Under the pieces are notes generated by a model. The model was not told where the DNA came from. It made no database searches and saw only the letters and a program-made list of their open reading frames with translations. Position numbers and translations under genes: made by a program. Below, in pieces: positions 1 to 6,751 of a stretch of 11,850 nucleotides of DNA (its first letter is position 1; each line of letters starts with the position of its first letter). This DNA comes from Darwinimomas sp045600945 (GTDB taxonomy: Bacteria; Bacillota; Clostridia; Lachnospirales; Lachnospiraceae): contig JAZRYX010000018.1 in NCBI GenBank assembly GCA_045600945.1, positions 1 through 11,850 of the forward strand. The letters are read 5' to 3'.

Positions 1-1
1 A

Positions 2-181
2 TCAGTATCAGGTGGTGCCGGTTCAATAGCACTTGCCCTTATCGGATGTTTCGTAATAGCTATTCTTAACAACGGTATGTCAATGATGGGTATCTCAGCT
101 GACTGGCAGCAGACAGTAAAAGGTATCGTTATCCTTGCATCGGTTGCACTTGATCTCGTACCGAAGAGAAAGAGAAAATAA
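2..181 (+). CDS. Sugar ABC transporter permease, C-terminal end (partial)
   Basis: The last 59 codons of a gene that begins before the window, read in the frame starting at base 2 and stopping at TAA 179-181. The peptide contains GGAGSIALALIGCFVIAIL, then NNGMSMMGISADWQQ and KGIVILASVALD, and ends in a basic tail (PKRKRK). This pattern of small-residue helix, N-N-G-M loop, W-Q-Q and a final K-G-hydrophobic helix is the C-terminus of RbsC/XylH/MglC-type inner-membrane permeases of monosaccharide ABC importers. The basic tail fits a cytoplasmic C-terminus by the positive-inside rule. The exact sugar cannot be told from this fragment. A strong terminator follows ten bases after the stop, so this is the last gene of its operon. 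The family is fairly sure; the substrate is unknown. Confidence 0.8.
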   Translation, partial: SVSGGAGSIALALIGCFVIAILNNGMSMMGISADWQQTVKGIVILASVALDLVPKRKRK

Positions 182-190
182 TAATAAGAT

Positions 191-237
191 AAAAAACACA
201 AGGCAAGGCGGAGACTCCGCCTTGCCTTGTGTTTTTT
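191..237 (+). terminator. Perfect 21-bp intrinsic terminator after the sugar permease
   Basis: Bases 191-211 and 217-237 are perfectly complementary around a five-base loop (AGACT, 212-216). The core of the stem is GC-rich (GGCAAGGCGG), and the arms end in A6 on the left and T6 on the right. It can therefore terminate transcription from either strand, although only the permease on the + strand reads into it here. It separates the sugar-transport operon from the C11 protease gene. Confidence 0.93.
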
Positions 238-279
238 ATAGGAAAACGATTCTCATTTCCTGTGATATGCTTTGTTCTG

Positions 280-288
280 TGGTAAAAT
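280..288 (+). promoter_or_regulatory. Candidate extended -10 promoter of the C11 protease gene
   Basis: TGG followed by TAAAAT (283-288) matches the extended -10 pattern TGnTATAAT at five of six hexamer positions. The -35 position about 17 bases upstream (260-265, CTGTGA) is poor, which is usual for extended -10 promoters. The predicted start of transcription is near 295, giving a leader of about 29 bases before ATG 324. It is the best candidate in the 86 bases between the terminator and the gene. Confidence 0.4.
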
Positions 289-323
289 ATTATAAAAACT
301 ATTTACATGAGAGGTATAACATA

Positions 324-2819
324 ATGCCCGGCAACAGACCGATAGGAAGAAAAACAAGCAATACAGGTTCCGGAAAAGTTTTTAAAAGAGGAAGCGGACT
401 AAACCTGGGAGGCGCAGTCGGAAACGGCGGCGGCTATTCAGGCAGACCAGGTATGGGCGCCCCGACGGGCGGAGGAATGCGTAGCGGAAAAGGTATCGGC
501 GGTCTGACGGTAATCATTATCGCAATCATAGTAATATTTATTATTGTTAAATGCGGGTCCGGAGCGATGTCGTCATTTGACGTTTCCGATCAGTCATCAT
601 ACACGGATTATTATACAGATACATCTGCTTACGATGACAGCTTTGATGCTTCGTCCGGCAGTTCATACGGAAGCATGTACGATTACTTCGGCAGCAACGA
701 GGACTCGAGCGGAAGTTTCAGTACCTATACATCCAGCGGAATCAGCAATAACAGCGGAAAACTTAATACAACAGTCGCTTCAGGGACAAGAGATAAATAT
801 ACGGTATTAAAGGGCAACGGAAAAGATTCCGTTACCGTTATGGTTTATATGTGCGGTGCCGATCTTGAATCGGGAAATGCTGCGGCAACAAAAGATATTC
901 AGGAAATGCTCTATGCGCAGGATACCGACAACATTAACCTTCTTGTATATACAGGCGGATGCAGACGCTGGCAGAACAATGTAGTATCAAGTTCGGTAAA
1001 TCAGATTTACAAAGTTGAGCCAAACGGACTTAAAGCTGTTGTAGAGAATGCCGGAAAAGGAGCGATGACGGATCCGAAAACACTGACGGAATATATCAAG
1101 TGGGCGGCAAAGAATTATCCCGCAAACAGATATGAGCTTATTTTCTGGGATCACGGAAGCGGTTCGGTCGGAGGATACGGATATGATGAAAAGAATCCGT
1201 TAACAGGATCGATGACGCTTGCGCAGATCAATGATGCGCTTAAGAACGCAGGAGTGAAGTTTGACTTTGTGGGATTTGATGCATGTCTGATGGCCACACT
1301 TGAGAACGGACTTATGCTGAGTCAGTATGCGGACTATATGATTGCATCCGAGGAGACCGAGCCGGCAGACGGCTGGTACTATACGGATTGGCTTACTCAA
1401 CTTTCACAGAACACATCCACATCGACAGTTGAAATCGGAAAGAAGATAGCAGATACATATTATAATGCCAACAAAAAGTACAGTGCTTATTCCGGAATCA
1501 CACTTTCGATGGTGGATCTGGCGGAACTCGAGAACACTGTGCCGGTAACATTTGCGGACTTTTCAAAATCGATATCGGGACTTATCGATAACGATGAGTA
1601 TAAGACGGTTTCAAATGCAAGAAGCAAAACAAAAGAATTTGCCGCATCATCTAAAATCGATCAGGTTGATCTTGTAAATCTGGCAGACAACCTCAACAAC
1701 GATGAGTCAAAAAAACTTATCGATACGATTCAGTCAGCGGTTAAGTACAATATAACTTCATCGAACATGGCTACGGCATACGGACTTTCAGTGTACTTCC
1801 CATATCGTAAGCTCAGCAATGTCGATGAGATGACGGAAACTTACGAAGCTATAGGGCTTTCACCGGATTATTCGAAATGCATATCAGATTTTGCAGGTCA
1901 GCAGACCGCAGGACAGATAGGCGGCGGAGGGTCGCTCAGCCCATACGGTTCGCTGTTCGGAGGACAGACCTCGGGATCATTGTTCGGATATGATTACACG
2001 GGCAGCGGCAGCAGCGGTGCTTATGATACAAGCAACTACTCCGGATCCATGACATCGCAGCTACTCGTGCAGCTGCTCTCGTCAGCATTATCCGGACAGT
2101 ACAGCGGAATAAGTTCACTTGCACCCGGCAGCATGAATTATCTGAATGCGGACAGACTTCAGAAAAATGCTGACTACGTAATAAAGAACTCCATCGATCC
2201 GACACGAATAGTATGGACGAAAAATGCCGAAGGGAAAGCCGTACTTGGACTGACGGAGAAAGACTGGGAAGTAGTTGATACACTTCATCTTAACGTTCTG
2301 TATGATGACGGTGAGGGATATATAGATCTAGGACTTGATACGGTTTACAACTGGGACGATGGCGGCAATCTTCTCGGAACATACGACAGAAGCTGGCTTG
2401 CAGTCGATGGTCAGCCGGTTGCATATTATCATGTAAGCACAGAAGGAACGGAAGATGATTATGTAATAAAAGGTTATATCCCCGCCTTCGTTAACGGAGA
2501 AAGATCAAATCTTCTGGTAATTTTTGACAGCAAAAATCCCGATGGATACATCTACGGAGTTCAGAGAGTATATGATCAGGGAGAGACTGAGACAGAAGCA
2601 AAGATGTATGATCTGAAGGATGGAGATAAGATTGATTTCGTGTGTGATTTCTACAGTTACGAAGGAGAGTTTGAAAACAATTATTATATCGGCGATCAGA
2701 TGACGGTATCCGGAACGCCGGAGCTCAGCAATGTGACAGTAGGAGCAAGAGCAAATGCTGCCTACAGGCTGACGGATATATATAACCAGAGTTACTGGAC
2801 ACCGGTAATCACCTGGTAA
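324..2819 (+). CDS. Membrane-anchored clostripain-like cysteine peptidase (family C11)
   Basis: An 831-residue predicted endopeptidase of clan CD, family C11, whose members cleave after Arg or Lys. Residues 1-57 are Gly/Arg/Lys-rich and cytoplasmic-looking. Residues 61-75 (LTVIIIAIIVIFIIV) form one membrane segment. Residues 80-160 are a Ser/Tyr/Asp-rich linker. The peptidase domain begins at TVMVYMCGADLES (171-183) and carries the catalytic dyad: His277 in DHGSG and Cys321 in GFDACLMA. YGLSVYFP (486-493) is another C11 block. A second Gly/Ser-rich stretch (530-605) leads to a C-terminal region (606-831) with many aromatic and acidic residues, probably beta-rich and of unknown role. The ATG at 324 is chosen over an upstream in-frame ATG at 135 because that one lies inside the preceding permease gene and reads through the terminator; 324 has AGAGG nine bases upstream. 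The active site should lie outside the cell. The substrate is unknown. Confidence 0.88.
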   Translation: MPGNRPIGRKTSNTGSGKVFKRGSGLNLGGAVGNGGGYSGRPGMGAPTGGGMRSGKGIGGLTVIIIAIIVIFIIVKCGSGAMSSFDVSDQSSYTDYYTDTSAYDDSFDASSGSSYGSMYDYFGSNEDSSGSFSTYTSSGISNNSGKLNTTVASGTRDKYTVLKGNGKDSVTVMVYMCGADLESGNAAATKDIQEMLYAQDTDNINLLVYTGGCRRWQNNVVSSSVNQIYKVEPNGLKAVVENAGKGAMTDPKTLTEYIKWAAKNYPANRYELIFWDHGSGSVGGYGYDEKNPLTGSMTLAQINDALKNAGVKFDFVGFDACLMATLENGLMLSQYADYMIASEETEPADGWYYTDWLTQLSQNTSTSTVEIGKKIADTYYNANKKYSAYSGITLSMVDLAELENTVPVTFADFSKSISGLIDNDEYKTVSNARSKTKEFAASSKIDQVDLVNLADNLNNDESKKLIDTIQSAVKYNITSSNMATAYGLSVYFPYRKLSNVDEMTETYEAIGLSPDYSKCISDFAGQQTAGQIGGGGSLSPYGSLFGGQTSGSLFGYDYTGSGSSGAYDTSNYSGSMTSQLLVQLLSSALSGQYSGISSLAPGSMNYLNADRLQKNADYVIKNSIDPTRIVWTKNAEGKAVLGLTEKDWEVVDTLHLNVLYDDGEGYIDLGLDTVYNWDDGGNLLGTYDRSWLAVDGQPVAYYHVSTEGTEDDYVIKGYIPAFVNGERSNLLVIFDSKNPDGYIYGVQRVYDQGETETEAKMYDLKDGDKIDFVCDFYSYEGEFENNYYIGDQMTVSGTPELSNVTVGARANAAYRLTDIYNQSYWTPVITW

Positions 2820-2840
2820 AAAAAGACTGACAGAAATACC

Positions 2841-3911
2841 CTATTCAGGATTGAAGAAACAGTTTATGGTCAGTTTTGCAAAGGCAGACAAATGAGGATT
2901 CTTTCCGAGTTCCATAAGAAGGTCTGCCTTTTCTTTGATACTTAATTGCGACAGTTCGGTTATCGTTGTCGCGCCTGTAGAAAGAAGAACCGAGAAAAAC
3001 TCATCCGTGAATTTCTGCCGTTTATCATCATCCATATTTAACAACACATCATCAAGAACCTGTTTAAACTTCAGACTCCGTTTGCTGAGTCGGGATGTTT
3101 TGACAAAACGAGGGCCTGACACTTCCCAAAAATATCCGTCATGAGCGGTAGGACCGGTGACATTGGATTTCACGAGAACACGGCGTCCGGCTTGCTTCAT
3201 AAGAAGACCGATTGAAGAATAATCAGAGAGGACAGTGACCAGGCGCTTTTTGATTTCCTGATAGTTCTCATTTTCGAAAAAATCATCTTTGAATCCGGGA
3301 CCATCGAAACTTATGGCAGTAGTGATACGGTCTCGGTTTTCTTTATCGCAGTTTACCGCACCGTAAAGAGAAAGATGTCCGCCTTTTGAGTGACCGCAGA
3401 CAAAAACTTTCGGTGCATCTGAAGAAGATATTGCCTTGTTAAGGTATTTGACGGCATCTGTGTGTGATGCAATTTCAGAGGACGATGCAAGTTCAAAATC
3501 TTCCTTCCATCCGATAATAGTGTCGTCGGTTCCCTGAAACACAACGCAAAGAAAATTACCGGGACACTCCACGGAAAGACCGCAGAACTGTTCGGTTTTT
3601 GCGGTTTTAATTTTACAGACGTACCTTTTAAGAATCAGGTTTTTATATCTGACAGAAGCGGCCATTGCCTTAAGAGAAGGAAGAACTCCGACAGATTGAA
3701 GCAAGCCGAGGCTTTTTGAGTCCTCGGAGTGTGTATCAAAATAAGCATCAACGGCTTCTTTAAGAGTTATGCCGTTGTTATCATTTTTGATAATACCTTT
3801 ATAGTTTGCAGCGATGATCTGTGCAAAAATGAAGATATCGACTTCATTGACAGGAGATTGGTCGAAGTTTAAATCGCCTCTCCATGAAATATAATCCAAT
3901 GCATTTCCCAT
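2841..3911 (-). CDS. Mbeg1-like alpha/beta hydrolase (DUF2974 family)
   Basis: A 356-residue lipase-like serine hydrolase with no signal peptide or membrane segment, so probably cytosolic. The N-terminus (LDYISWRGDLNFDQSP, then NEVD) is the characteristic opening of the DUF2974/Mbeg1-like family. The nucleophile elbow is GHSKGG with Ser175. FQGTDDTIIGWKEDF (125-139) is the class-3-lipase-like strand and loop near the oxyanion hole. His257 in TAHDGYFW is the likely catalytic base, and Asp203 or Asp230 is the candidate acid. The start ATG (complement of 3909-3911) has GGAGG (complement of 3918-3922) six bases upstream. The gene converges on the C11 protease with 21 bases between stops and no clear hairpin there. 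It diverges from the DUF4432 gene. The substrate, an ester or lipid, cannot be inferred. Confidence 0.85.
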   Translation of the reverse strand: MGNALDYISWRGDLNFDQSPVNEVDIFIFAQIIAANYKGIIKNDNNGITLKEAVDAYFDTHSEDSKSLGLLQSVGVLPSLKAMAASVRYKNLILKRYVCKIKTAKTEQFCGLSVECPGNFLCVVFQGTDDTIIGWKEDFELASSSEIASHTDAVKYLNKAISSSDAPKVFVCGHSKGGHLSLYGAVNCDKENRDRITTAISFDGPGFKDDFFENENYQEIKKRLVTVLSDYSSIGLLMKQAGRRVLVKSNVTGPTAHDGYFWEVSGPRFVKTSRLSKRSLKFKQVLDDVLLNMDDDKRQKFTDEFFSVLLSTGATTITELSQLSIKEKADLLMELGKNPHLSAFAKLTINCFFNPE

Positions 3912-3946
3912 AGCGTGCCTCCGTTAAAGACGATAACGATAAAACA

Positions 3947-3955
3947 ATTGTACCA
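3947..3955 (-). promoter_or_regulatory. Candidate extended -10 promoter of the hydrolase gene
   Basis: Read on the minus strand, TGG-TACAAT (3955 down to 3947) is an extended -10 with five of six hexamer bases matching TATAAT. The -35 position (about 3970-3975, TTCTAT) is weak. The predicted start is near 3940, about 29 bases before the ATG. The hexamer lies on top of the -35 box of the divergent promoter. Confidence 0.45.
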
Positions 3956-3976
3956 TAAAAATACATGTGATAGAAT
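3948..3976 (+). promoter_or_regulatory. Promoter of the DUF4432 epimerase-like gene
   Basis: TTGTAC (3948-3953), a 17-base spacer and TAGAAT (3971-3976) make a good sigma-70/SigA-type promoter. The predicted start is near 3983, leaving a leader of about 44 bases that contains an inverted repeat and a strong AGGAGG site. The -35 box shares five bases with the -10 box of the divergent hydrolase promoter. Confidence 0.6.
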
Positions 3977-3987
3977 TACATTCAGAG

Positions 3988-4003
3988 GTACGAAGTGCCG
4001 TAC
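3988..4003 (+). repeat. Short inverted repeat in the epimerase-gene leader
   Basis: GTACG (3988-3992) and CGTAC (3999-4003) are inverted around six bases, just after the predicted transcription start and about 13 bases before the ribosome binding site. It could be an operator half-site pair or a small mRNA hairpin. Five-base arms can also arise by chance. Confidence 0.3.
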
Positions 4004-4026
4004 AATGAAGATTTCAGGAGGGTGGT

Positions 4027-5025
4027 ATGAATTACAAAAACAAATATATCGGTAACGAAGATCAGCTTATGACTGTTTTCGAGAGCGTTCTTTGCCAGGG
4101 AAGACAGAAAGGTGTTAAGACCATACACGTTGAGAACGGCGGAAATCTGAGCGTTACTATTCTTCCGGACAGAGGAATGGATATTTATCAGGTTCGTTAT
4201 AAAGGAAAGAACTTAAACTATATAGCACCAAGCGGAGTGGTTGCACCTGAGTATTACGATCCTCGTGGTCTTGAGTGGCTGAGAAACTTTTATGTAGGAT
4301 TCATGACTACACTGGGACTTCAGCATTTCGGAGGACCGAGAGTTGTTGATGGAGATGAAAGAGGACTTCACGGCAAGGCATCAAATGCACCGGCAGAAGA
4401 CGTACGCATCACTCGTGGAATCGAAAAAGGCGTACCGACTGTAACCGTAGAAGGCACAATGCGTGAGGCCAAGATCTTCGGTGAGAACTTAAGACTGCAC
4501 AGATCGATCAAGTTCTTCTATGAGCAGGACCGGATGGAGATTACGGACACCGTTGAGAACTACGGATTTGTAAAACAGCCGTATGTACTCGGATACCATA
4601 TCAATTACGGATGGCCGCTTCTTGATGAAACAACAAAAGTTGAGGTTAAGAGCAATGCCATGAAGCCGAGAGATGAATATGCCGCATCATTCCCGGGATC
4701 TGAGAAGAAGGTTTCAAAACCGGAAAATTCATGGCCGGAGCGCTGCTATATCTATGATATGAAGGGCGATAAGAAGGGCATGACGGGATACTCCATCAAG
4801 AACGCAAAGAAGAAAATCGGAGTAAATGTAAGCTTCAACGCAAATGTACTTCCGAAATTCTGTCAGTGGCAGTACTTCCAGAGCGGACAGTATGTAATGG
4901 GACTTGAACCGCTGTGCTGCGAGATGGACGGACCGCTGGTTGGTGAGAAGAACTCACCATGTCCGGTACTTAATGCCGGCGAGAGCAGAGAATACAAACT
5001 GTGTTTTGATTTTACGGATAAATAA
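4027..5025 (+). CDS. DUF4432 aldose 1-epimerase-like protein
   Basis: A 332-residue cytosolic protein of the DUF4432 family, which belongs to the galactose-mutarotase-like beta-sandwich superfamily. Family landmarks are ILPDRGMDIYQVRYKG (45-60), a W-L-R-N-F segment near residue 85, GLQHFGGP (97-104), GLHGKASN (113-120), YHINYGWP (190-197) and MGLEPLCCEMDG (291-302). By comparison with GalM-type mutarotases, His115, His191 and Glu294 are the likely sugar-binding or catalytic residues; this assignment is inferred. ATG 4027 has AGGAGG (4016-4021) five bases upstream, a very strong site. The gene stands alone between its own promoter and a terminator. The sugar substrate is unknown. Some family members are linked to catabolism of unusual sugars, and the sugar permease about 4 kb upstream is consistent with that but does not prove it. 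Confidence 0.85.
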   Translation: MNYKNKYIGNEDQLMTVFESVLCQGRQKGVKTIHVENGGNLSVTILPDRGMDIYQVRYKGKNLNYIAPSGVVAPEYYDPRGLEWLRNFYVGFMTTLGLQHFGGPRVVDGDERGLHGKASNAPAEDVRITRGIEKGVPTVTVEGTMREAKIFGENLRLHRSIKFFYEQDRMEITDTVENYGFVKQPYVLGYHINYGWPLLDETTKVEVKSNAMKPRDEYAASFPGSEKKVSKPENSWPERCYIYDMKGDKKGMTGYSIKNAKKKIGVNVSFNANVLPKFCQWQYFQSGQYVMGLEPLCCEMDGPLVGEKNSPCPVLNAGESREYKLCFDFTDK

Positions 5026-5030
5026 AAAAG

Positions 5031-5058
5031 AAAACCCCTGTGTAAAAACGGGGGTTTT
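5031..5058 (+). terminator. Intrinsic terminator after the epimerase-like gene
   Basis: AAAACCCC (5031-5038) pairs with GGGGTTTT (5051-5058) around a 12-base loop, followed by more T. It begins six bases after the TAA of the DUF4432 gene. The A-rich left arm could make it partly bidirectional, but no minus-strand gene runs into it. Confidence 0.85.
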
Positions 5059-5122
5059 TATGTAAGCGTAGGGCAGATTTATAGAGTATTTGAAATAATT
5101 AGCATCAAGCAGAGAAAAGTAT

Positions 5123-5186
5123 GTAATGACAATCTTTAATTGAGAACAAAGATTCCATGGGTTATAATTTATCTGTCGGTCATTAC
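5123..5186 (+). repeat. Nested inverted repeats around a promoter (possible operator)
   Basis: Outer arms GTAATGAC (5123-5130) and GTCATTAC (5179-5186) are perfect 8-base inverted copies. Directly inside the left outer arm, AATCTTT (5131-5137) and AAAGATT (5148-5154) are a second perfect inverted pair, with a ten-base loop. The inner pair brackets the -35 box of the promoter, and the right outer arm begins just past its predicted start. This layout fits repressor binding at the -35 and at the start region. A folded-DNA or RNA role is also possible. Confidence 0.45.
5140..5168 (+). promoter_or_regulatory. Near-consensus promoter upstream of the MurT-like gene
   Basis: TTGAGA (5140-5145), a 17-base spacer and TATAAT (5163-5168) match the housekeeping consensus at 11 of 12 positions. 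Transcription would start near 5175. The first intact downstream gene is the MurT-like ligase, about 250 bases away, and the gap holds an ABC-ATPase remnant. The promoter therefore probably belonged originally to whatever stood in front of that remnant, or came to lie there by deletion. Confidence 0.65.
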
Positions 5187-5282
5187 CTGACGGAATAATT
5201 ATTGTATAAAGGATTTTTGGTCATTTTTAAAGGTATTCTGATAGTTTTTCTTCTGGCAGAAGATTCATAAGCGAACAGGAGC

Positions 5283-5387
5283 CGATTTGGATTGCCCGTT
5301 ATCAGAAAACCTTGTGAAAAGGGGACACACGAGGAACTTCTATCAACCTGTGAAGAGTACAGGAATTTGTATCAGTCGGAAAAGTAA
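5283..5387 (+). pseudogene. Decayed C-terminal tail of an ABC-transporter ATPase
   Basis: In the frame ending at TAA 5385-5387 the DNA encodes EKGTHEELLSTCEEYRNLY followed by QSEK. This matches the end of MsbA/multidrug-type ABC exporters, where the ATPase finishes with a G-T-H-E-E-L-L motif and a short helix containing Y-x-x-L-Y. Immediately upstream the family-like reading continues in a different frame (GADLDCPLSENLVKRG, near 5279-5324). The two frames meet at the AAAAGGGG run (5317-5324), so a frameshift there is likely. There is no Walker A, signature motif or start codon upstream. The remnant ends 35 bases before the MurT-like start, suggesting the two came from one ancestral operon. 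The match is by eye over about 35 residues, so it is moderately sure only. Confidence 0.55.
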
Positions 5388-5422
5388 AAATATGTTTGAG
5401 CAGTAAGTGCAGGAAACGGAAA

Positions 5423-6562
5423 TTGAGAAAAGAAGCAGCTATTTTACTTGCAAAAACAGAATATGTCATCGGAAAGATAGTCGGGAAAGAGGGATCTTCC
5501 ATGCCCGGTGCCATAGCACGGTATGTGGATCCGGGATTTTTCAGGAAAATTGCGGAAAAGGTAACGACCTATGCCGTGACCGGCACCAATGGAAAGACCG
5601 TCACCACGAAGATGATCCATGAAATGCTTTCCGCGGAAGACATCCCGAATATCACCAACTGGTCCGGTTCCAATCTGGAAAACGGAGCGGCCACGCCGTT
5701 TCTGTTAAACTGTGACCCTTCCGGTAATCCACGGATAAGGACGGCAGCCATTGAATGCGATGAGCTCTGGTCCAGGCTCCTTTTTGACTACATGGATCCG
5801 GCAGTAATCACCGTCACCAATTTATTGCCGGATCAGCTGGATCGTTTCGAAAGCCCGGAAAAACTGAAAGAAAAGATTGTCACCTTTCTGCAGGCATCTC
5901 ATGCAAAAATCTGTCTGAATGCCGAAGATCCGCTGTGTCTTGCCATGGCCGGAGAACTCACCGGACATGAGATCTTCCTTTACTCGGAAAAGGATGGGAT
6001 TGTAATGGTAAACGGAGCATCATATCCGGTAACACTGCATGTCCCCGGCAATTATAATTATAAAAACGCGGCAGCAGCCACAGCAGCCCTTTTTGCAGCT
6101 AATACACTTACGGAAAAAGGACTGAAGGCTCTTTCGGATTTTAAGCTTCCTTTCGGCCGGATGGAGACGATTCAGGTACACGGACGCCCTATATCTTTCA
6201 ATCTGGCAAAAAACCCTTCCGGTGTGGAACTGACACTGGATCACATCGTATCTTCGGGCGAAAAACCGATGATTGTTTTCGGGTTCAACAACAAGCTGCT
6301 GGATGGTTATGATACGACGTGGATCCGCCGAGTCCCATATGAAAAATACCGGAATATTCTGTCGGACGTGGTCTGCTACGGCAGTATCCGAAAGGAAATG
6401 AAAGAAGTGATATCCACTTATGCGGAGCGGACAGAAGAGATCGCCGATAAAAAAGAGCTGTTCCGACTGATTCAAACCAGCGAAAAACCGGTCTTTCTGA
6501 TCCTGAACTTTACTTGTATGGAGGAGATCCGCGGCTGGCCTCCGGGCCCGCTGGAAATCTGA
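5423..6562 (+). CDS. MurT-like Mur ligase family protein without zinc ribbon (DUF1727)
   Basis: A 379-residue relative of MurT, the ligase half of MurT-GatD, which amidates the D-Glu of lipid II. Visible blocks: P-loop GTNGKT (54-59), ECDE (111-114), TNLLPDQLDRF (132-142), LNAEDP (165-170), PGNYNYKN (208-215) and NLAKNPSG (260-267). DGYDTTW near 297 matches GRDTSW of MurT, so the Asp that completes the GatD catalytic triad appears kept. Unusual points: the roughly 60-residue Cys4 zinc-ribbon segment between LNAEDP and PGNYN is absent; the usual Arg of TNxxRDQ is Pro136; the acidic W-D-x-D-F-E region reads WIRRVPYE; and after MEEIR (366-370) the tail is unlike MurT. The TTG at 5423 is chosen because it aligns with the family N-terminus and has AGGA eight bases upstream; an upstream TTG at 5396 has no such site. 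No gatD is adjacent. GC is near 50%, above its neighbours. It may be a diverged ligase or a decaying copy. Confidence 0.75.
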   Translation: MRKEAAILLAKTEYVIGKIVGKEGSSMPGAIARYVDPGFFRKIAEKVTTYAVTGTNGKTVTTKMIHEMLSAEDIPNITNWSGSNLENGAATPFLLNCDPSGNPRIRTAAIECDELWSRLLFDYMDPAVITVTNLLPDQLDRFESPEKLKEKIVTFLQASHAKICLNAEDPLCLAMAGELTGHEIFLYSEKDGIVMVNGASYPVTLHVPGNYNYKNAAAATAALFAANTLTEKGLKALSDFKLPFGRMETIQVHGRPISFNLAKNPSGVELTLDHIVSSGEKPMIVFGFNNKLLDGYDTTWIRRVPYEKYRNILSDVVCYGSIRKEMKEVISTYAERTEEIADKKELFRLIQTSEKPVFLILNFTCMEEIRGWPPGPLEI

Positions 6563-6751
6563 TTCCTGTCGGTGAAAATGCGGGACGGGAGTATTCTTCA
6601 ATCGTAATTCCGCCTTCCTTTGAGTAGCGGAGCGTCCCTGTTGATCTCAGCGGATGTTCCTTTCAGGCGGATCAGCTGTGATTTCGACAGAAGAGTATTT
6701 TCTGCTCTTTCCTCCCGGGGATTTCCCGTAGTGAATCATCTCTTAAATAAC
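6563..6751 (+). other. Unassigned GC-rich stretch after the MurT-like gene
   Basis: No credible gene was found. GC is about 50%, as in the MurT-like gene and unlike the flanks. A plus-strand frame shifted relative to MurT stays open through NLIPVGENAGREYSSIVI to TAG near 6625. On the minus strand a frame with SQLIRLKGTSAEINRDAPLL joins, by one frame change, to ITIEEYSRPAFSPTG. Either could be a remnant of a lost gene, but neither was recognised. Confidence 0.35.

Noticed and set aside
135..323. N-terminal extension of the C11 protease from an ATG at 135
   Set aside because: It overlaps the end of the sugar permease gene and reads through the terminator hairpin. The peptide is unlike the family, and ATG 324 has a suitable ribosome binding site.
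530..560. Lipoprotein signal with Cys77 (IVKCGSG) in the C11 protease
   Set aside because: The Cys follows a Lys, has no L-x-[AGS]-C lipobox, and lies 77 residues from the start behind a full membrane segment.
1936..2283. Minus-strand open frame inside the C11 protease gene
   Set aside because: It is rich in Ser, Arg and Cys with no recognisable domain, opposite the Gly/Ser-rich stretch and the start of the C-terminal region of the protease.
6020..6601. Minus-strand open frame of 193 codons opposite the MurT-like gene
   Set aside because: It lies antisense to well-conserved Mur ligase motifs, has no recognisable domain, and is a typical shadow frame in a GC-richer gene.
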